Source of the DNA: Symsagittifera roscoffensis
Lineage: Eukaryota; Xenacoelomorpha; Acoela; Convolutidae
Direction: 5' to 3'
Assembly (NCBI RefSeq): GCF_963678635.1
Contig: NC_087071.1
Location: forward strand, 16,431,613 to 16,495,612
Length of the DNA stretch: 64,000 nucleotides
Shown here: one piece after another, positions 60,386-64,000 of the stretch
Numbering within the stretch: the first letter of the stretch is position 1
Layout: every line of letters begins with the position of its first letter
The notes under the pieces: model-generated
What the model saw: the letters and a program-made list of their open reading frames with translations, nothing else
Told to the model about the DNA's origin: nothing
Databases searched by the model: none
Position numbers and translations under genes: made by a program

Positions 60386-61606
60386 TCAAGGGCTCGTCAT
60401 GGTAGAAAATCCCAAGGCTGTGGTCAAGTTTACATCCGTCACCCCATGACAGTCCGCGACCAAATCCATGCCACTCTTATCCGACATGCTCAATCTTCCG
60501 TACAATCGTGCCAGTTGTCGATGCTGTTCGCTCAGCGTAATCAGGCAGTGCCCCAAGTTGCAAACATGTCCGTCCATCCCACAATGTTGAGCTAAGCATG
60601 TGCCTTGCTTCAACCAATTGCTCGATGGACTTTCCTCGGATAGCTCCGTGGATGGGTTGCTTTTCCGCTTCGTCAACCTCATGGCTAGCAGATGGTGTAT
60701 CATGGCCAGATCATGTAGACTCGCGTCATCATCCAGGTCTAACGTGATATCCGCCGTCATGTCCCAGATTAAACCGGCGTTAGGATGAGGACACCACGAA
60801 GACTTCATGAGTTCCCACATCGTTACTAGACTGGTTTTCAAGGGACCGTCCCAAGAACCAGAATCAAAACTCACTTGCCCCTTTAGCTTGGGAAACGAGG
60901 GTTCGACCACTCGTTCTTCTAAGATAATTCCCAGCTTGGGTTGTTCCACCATCAGCATTCCAGTTTCTTTAATCTCTTCAACCCAGAAATTGAGTACTAT
61001 GGCTTGCTCATAGTCGAAGTACGCTTCCCTGGCTTCTTCATTAACGAAGGGATTATACGCTATCCCCGGTATGCCAGACACATATTGGAACGACTTCTGT
61101 CTCCCTAGTGTTGCAAAGTCTTTTTGTCCCCTGACTGCTTCAATCAACTCCCGGTTCACTTTCAATTCTTTGTTGGAATATCTTCTCACTTCTTCCAACT
61201 TGCGACAGCTCTCCATGTCATTCGACTCCCTACTTGGTACAGTCAACGGCATATCCTGATATAGTTTTAGGAATGCCCTAAGGAAGTTTCTTTCGCAATC
61301 AACTCTCTTTTGCCGAATGATCTTTATACATTCTCCCAAAACAGGAGTGGGGATACGATCCACCACGAACCTGACAAAGCAAAGGGCATCCTTGCGCTTA
61401 GCCCATGCTATCGCAGAATCGTCTTTTGAAATCAACGCTCGCACAGCTTCCATCAACTCCAGTTCCTGTTCCCGTGATTTCGAATCATTACTGGCTTCAT
61501 ATTCCGCCTTCTTGATGCCCATCAAGCACCAAGCCAACCGTACTTGCAGGTCAGTTCTCGTGCACGGATGAGCCAGGTACGCTGCCACCGTCACAGGTGC
61601 ATGCAT
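60386..61606 (-). CDS. ORF2 of the unassigned block
   Basis: 406 codons from ATG at 61606 to TGA at 60388-60386, in the +1 frame relative to ORF1. Its open frame reaches back only to a TAG about 50 nt before the ATG, so the ATG is a natural start if it is a separate gene. The N-terminal third is helical and charged. A Cys/His-rich cluster (QHCGMDGHVCNLGHC) lies near residues 325-345 and might bind metal. DLDDDASLHDLAMIHHLLA precedes it. Family unknown. The stop codon coincides with a site where a +1 slip (CCT TGA) would enter ORF3. Confidence 0.55.
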   Translation of the reverse strand: MHAPVTVAAYLAHPCTRTDLQVRLAWCLMGIKKAEYEASNDSKSREQELELMEAVRALISKDDSAIAWAKRKDALCFVRFVVDRIPTPVLGECIKIIRQKRVDCERNFLRAFLKLYQDMPLTVPSRESNDMESCRKLEEVRRYSNKELKVNRELIEAVRGQKDFATLGRQKSFQYVSGIPGIAYNPFVNEEAREAYFDYEQAIVLNFWVEEIKETGMLMVEQPKLGIILEERVVEPSFPKLKGQVSFDSGSWDGPLKTSLVTMWELMKSSWCPHPNAGLIWDMTADITLDLDDDASLHDLAMIHHLLAMRLTKRKSNPSTELSEESPSSNWLKQGTCLAQHCGMDGHVCNLGHCLITLSEQHRQLARLYGRLSMSDKSGMDLVADCHGVTDVNLTTALGFSTMTSP

Positions 61607-64000
61607 CGTCTCGTCGGTCGAAGTATCTCTGGAGGGCCGCCCTCCAAGAATAATCTAGTAGTTTTTCCAATCCGATTTCGTTCGCTTCAGAGGGCAATAC
61701 CGTGCCGTATTCTTTCCGATTTAAGTTAGAATTCTCCGTAAGCCCTTTCAGATATTCCTGCATGGCTGGCTTCTCGCTCCAAGCCAGCAGGTGCCCTCTC
61801 GCGGAGTTCCTCGTTTTCAACATCTCCACATAACCCCCTGCTGGATCTCCCATGTGGACCGATTCCGGCACAGTGACTCGACTGTACTCGACCACGTCGA
61901 GTTGTCCTTCCAGTTTCAATTTGGCCATGTTGGTTCGCGAGGGCCTGTAATCTTCAAGTCCTCCAGATCCACATTGACTGATGATCTCCATCTCTAACTT
62001 AGTGTCTGCCAGGGTTCGTGCTGTCTTCTTTGATTTCATGGCTGTCGTGGTCAGACCTGCCAAGAGCATAGGGGGTATCAGATTCTCTTTTTCTCCCCCT
62101 GTCAGTGCCGCACCATCTCCTTGCCCGCTCTCGCATCTGAACGACCTGCGCTCGTCAGAGAGGCCACCACTGCGCTGGCTTTCGTCTTCACCACTCTCGG
62201 GTTCACGGCTTGACTTCCTGTCTTCCCTTTTAGTCGCTTCAGTCCCTTTCTGGCTCGTCTGACAGGTAATTTCTTTGGCACTGTCTTCTGTAACTGACTC
62301 GGTCAGAACATCCGAATCCATGGAGTTCACTATTTTCTCCAGGACCTCACGCATGATGGGTTGGTTCAATCCCACCTTCATTATGGACTGCGTCCCATAT
62401 CGTCGTATCACGTCCCATGACCTTTCCATGAAATTCACTCGGCTCCAGGTTGCCCCTGTCATGTCTTCTAACTCACTTTGATATCTCTCCCATTCCTCTT
62501 CCGGTAGCGTACTCAGGAAAGATACCCTCATTGAATCTTCGATTTTTCTCCTCCTCGGTGACTCATGGAGCAATCTTTGCGGATCCCTGCTTCGGCACTC
62601 TCTCGCCTGACTTATTGGGTCCATCGGAGATAAGTCAGCCGACGCCTCTTTTGTAGGGGACATGAAAGACGATGGCGTCATCAGCAATAGACTCCCATCG
62701 ACTTCCCCATCGTCGTCTTCACTGAACCGGTGTTCTAGCAAGTCTCTCTCCAACGCTCCTAGATCCGTCTCACCCGGTTTTCCCGTCTTTCCCTCAATGT
62801 CGTTATCGTTATCGTCCTGATCCATCAATTCATCGTCATCTGCATCAGGTTTCGGCTTGGGTCCTGAAGGGCCTTGTCGTTTGTCTATGCCCGAGTCCGG
62901 CCGAGCCGGTACGGTCATGTCTCCTGCGTGATAAAACAATTCATTGTTCACCAGGAATTCTACGGACTCCTCGCCATGTGGTGTCAGGTCCTCTATCGTT
63001 ATGTATGAGCCTCCTCTGCTCTCCTTTGCCACTTCCAGCATCACTACTGTCACTTCTCCTGACCACTTCAGTCTTGATAAGTCATCTGTGGGAGTATACA
63101 CTTCGTTCCACAATTCAGCCGAGACCTCTGGTCTCCTGGAATGTAGTGCCTTGATCTTTTTCCTACTCCAAGCATCAGGAAATGAGAAGTCAAACGTGTG
63201 CGCGGCTGCAACATTCCTGCTGATGAAGCGCGGCTCCATCCCTTCACTCCACTTCAGCATTCTCTTCTTTGCACCACGAGCTGCTCCGATGCGAGGGGCA
63301 ATGACGGGAGATGTGACTCCCAACAACATCCTCCTTATCGGTGGATATCGAGGGCATTGGTCCGGCAGCGGCCTAGACCCAGAAAGCCACGCTTGCTGGT
63401 TCTCTTTCGCGTGTGCATAGGCCTCTGGTAAGAGTGAGACTCTCATAGTCGCTCCTGTATCCTTCACTACTGGTCTCAAATTCCAAAGCTTCGGGTTAAA
63501 CTGGATGTGGGAAAGGTCCTCACGGCCCATTCGGCACTTGAAGTGGTTGTTGAAATCCAATCTTCCGAACAGCCTATCGTCACTGGCTATCCCTCTCAGC
63601 TCCCTCTGCTCTACCCAATTCAGCACGGAACAATCCACGACTGAGACCAGGTTGACATACAACACAGAATTCCTGTATGCCTTGACTTGCACGTCCGGGA
63701 AGGCGAAAGACATCACCGAGCCATACACCACCGTGACGATTTCCCGCAGTCCGTGAATCAGAGCCAACGGATCGATCCGCATCATGACAGCCAAATCTGT
63801 CAGCAAGGGCATGCCACAATACTGCTTACACTCACCCGCATCCGTCGCCACCTTATCTTCTCCCGTGACGCTTCTGTTCTGTTGCAAGAGGTATTGGACC
63901 AGGAGAGTCCTCCAGTCTTTCATCTTGAGCGAGGCGGTTTCCAACTGCGCGTTGAACTCACGACTTGTTCCCTGGAGTTGTTCAGGGTAACGCAACAGCA
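61551..64000 (-). CDS. ORF1 of the unassigned intronless block (5' end outside window)
   Basis: At least 814 codons, open to the window edge, ending TAA/TGA-type at 61551. I do not recognise the protein. It has no signal peptide or membrane segment that I can see. The first third mixes hydrophobic and basic blocks (LIHGLREIVTVVYGSVMSFA). Residues around 390-450 are strongly acidic (DADDDELMDQDDNDND). The second half is Ser/Glu/Arg-rich and polar. Base composition is near 50% GC against about a third for the rest of the window, and no introns interrupt it. The end overlaps ORF2 by 56 nt in another frame. It could be an element-encoded or virus-derived protein; I found no hallmark enzyme motif. 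Confidence 0.6.
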   Translation of the reverse strand, partial: LLRYPEQLQGTSREFNAQLETASLKMKDWRTLLVQYLLQQNRSVTGEDKVATDAGECKQYCGMPLLTDLAVMMRIDPLALIHGLREIVTVVYGSVMSFAFPDVQVKAYRNSVLYVNLVSVVDCSVLNWVEQRELRGIASDDRLFGRLDFNNHFKCRMGREDLSHIQFNPKLWNLRPVVKDTGATMRVSLLPEAYAHAKENQQAWLSGSRPLPDQCPRYPPIRRMLLGVTSPVIAPRIGAARGAKKRMLKWSEGMEPRFISRNVAAAHTFDFSFPDAWSRKKIKALHSRRPEVSAELWNEVYTPTDDLSRLKWSGEVTVVMLEVAKESRGGSYITIEDLTPHGEESVEFLVNNELFYHAGDMTVPARPDSGIDKRQGPSGPKPKPDADDDELMDQDDNDNDIEGKTGKPGETDLGALERDLLEHRFSEDDDGEVDGSLLLMTPSSFMSPTKEASADLSPMDPISQARECRSRDPQRLLHESPRRRKIEDSMRVSFLSTLPEEEWERYQSELEDMTGATWSRVNFMERSWDVIRRYGTQSIMKVGLNQPIMREVLEKIVNSMDSDVLTESVTEDSAKEITCQTSQKGTEATKREDRKSSREPESGEDESQRSGGLSDERRSFRCESGQGDGAALTGGEKENLIPPMLLAGLTTTAMKSKKTARTLADTKLEMEIISQCGSGGLEDYRPSRTNMAKLKLEGQLDVVEYSRVTVPESVHMGDPAGGYVEMLKTRNSARGHLLAWSEKPAMQEYLKGLTENSNLNRKEYGTVLPSEANEIGLEKLLDYSWRAALQRYFDRRDDACTCDGGSVPGSSVHEN

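Noticed and set aside
59103-64000. Bacterial contamination as the source of the ORF block
   Set aside because: The apparent TTG and GTG starts are only ORF-calling effects, no bacterial gene family is recognisable and no ribosome-binding sites precede the ORFs. Misassembly cannot be excluded without reads.

Overview
This is eukaryotic, animal-type DNA. It is AT-rich, with long introns, many non-coding repeats and classic splice signals. It is an invertebrate-like metazoan locus, but I cannot name the species from sequence alone.

The left 38 kb is the 3' half of a neurofibromin (NF1) gene on the + strand. I could follow 26 exons from the Sec14 domain to the stop codon (95-37874). All exon phases join, giving 1,651 codons plus a stop. 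The protein is well conserved in the Sec14/PH-like and HEAT-type parts, with long Asn- and Gly/Ser-rich inserts near the end. Inside NF1 intron 4, on the opposite strand, lies a complete five-exon CAP-superfamily gene of the GLIPR2/GAPR-1 type (7303-14774, 165 aa, myristoylation-type N-terminus). Three splice donors in the two genes are clearly GC rather than GT, with a fourth probable. The introns carry several repeat families: palindromic MITE-like elements, hAT-like MITEs with 8-bp target duplications, a foldback element, recent tandem duplications, diverged minisatellites and tRNA-like fragments.

From 37.9 to 43.4 kb is intergenic repeat-rich DNA. From 43.4 to 48.1 kb is a higher-order repeat. 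A two-exon 3' gene end occurs four times, each copy followed by a Phe/Lys-codon-like AT-rich minisatellite, with a period of about 1.26 kb and one internally deleted unit. From 48 to 51 kb are decayed coding pieces and an older duplication.

From 51.2 to 57.6 kb is a dead, internally duplicated mobile element related to animal PIF1-helicase (Helitron-like) proteins. It keeps a DSHS-type cysteine-protease-like segment, a Cys-pair segment, a long middle region and degraded helicase motifs, all broken by stops and frameshifts. It includes an apparently perfect 943-bp tandem duplication.

The right end (59.1-64.0 kb, - strand) is different. It is an intronless block of roughly balanced GC with four long overlapping ORFs (at least 814, 406, about 221 and 272 codons), running off the window edge. 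Each ORF is displaced +1 from the one before. I do not recognise the proteins. This block is the best candidate for an undescribed element.
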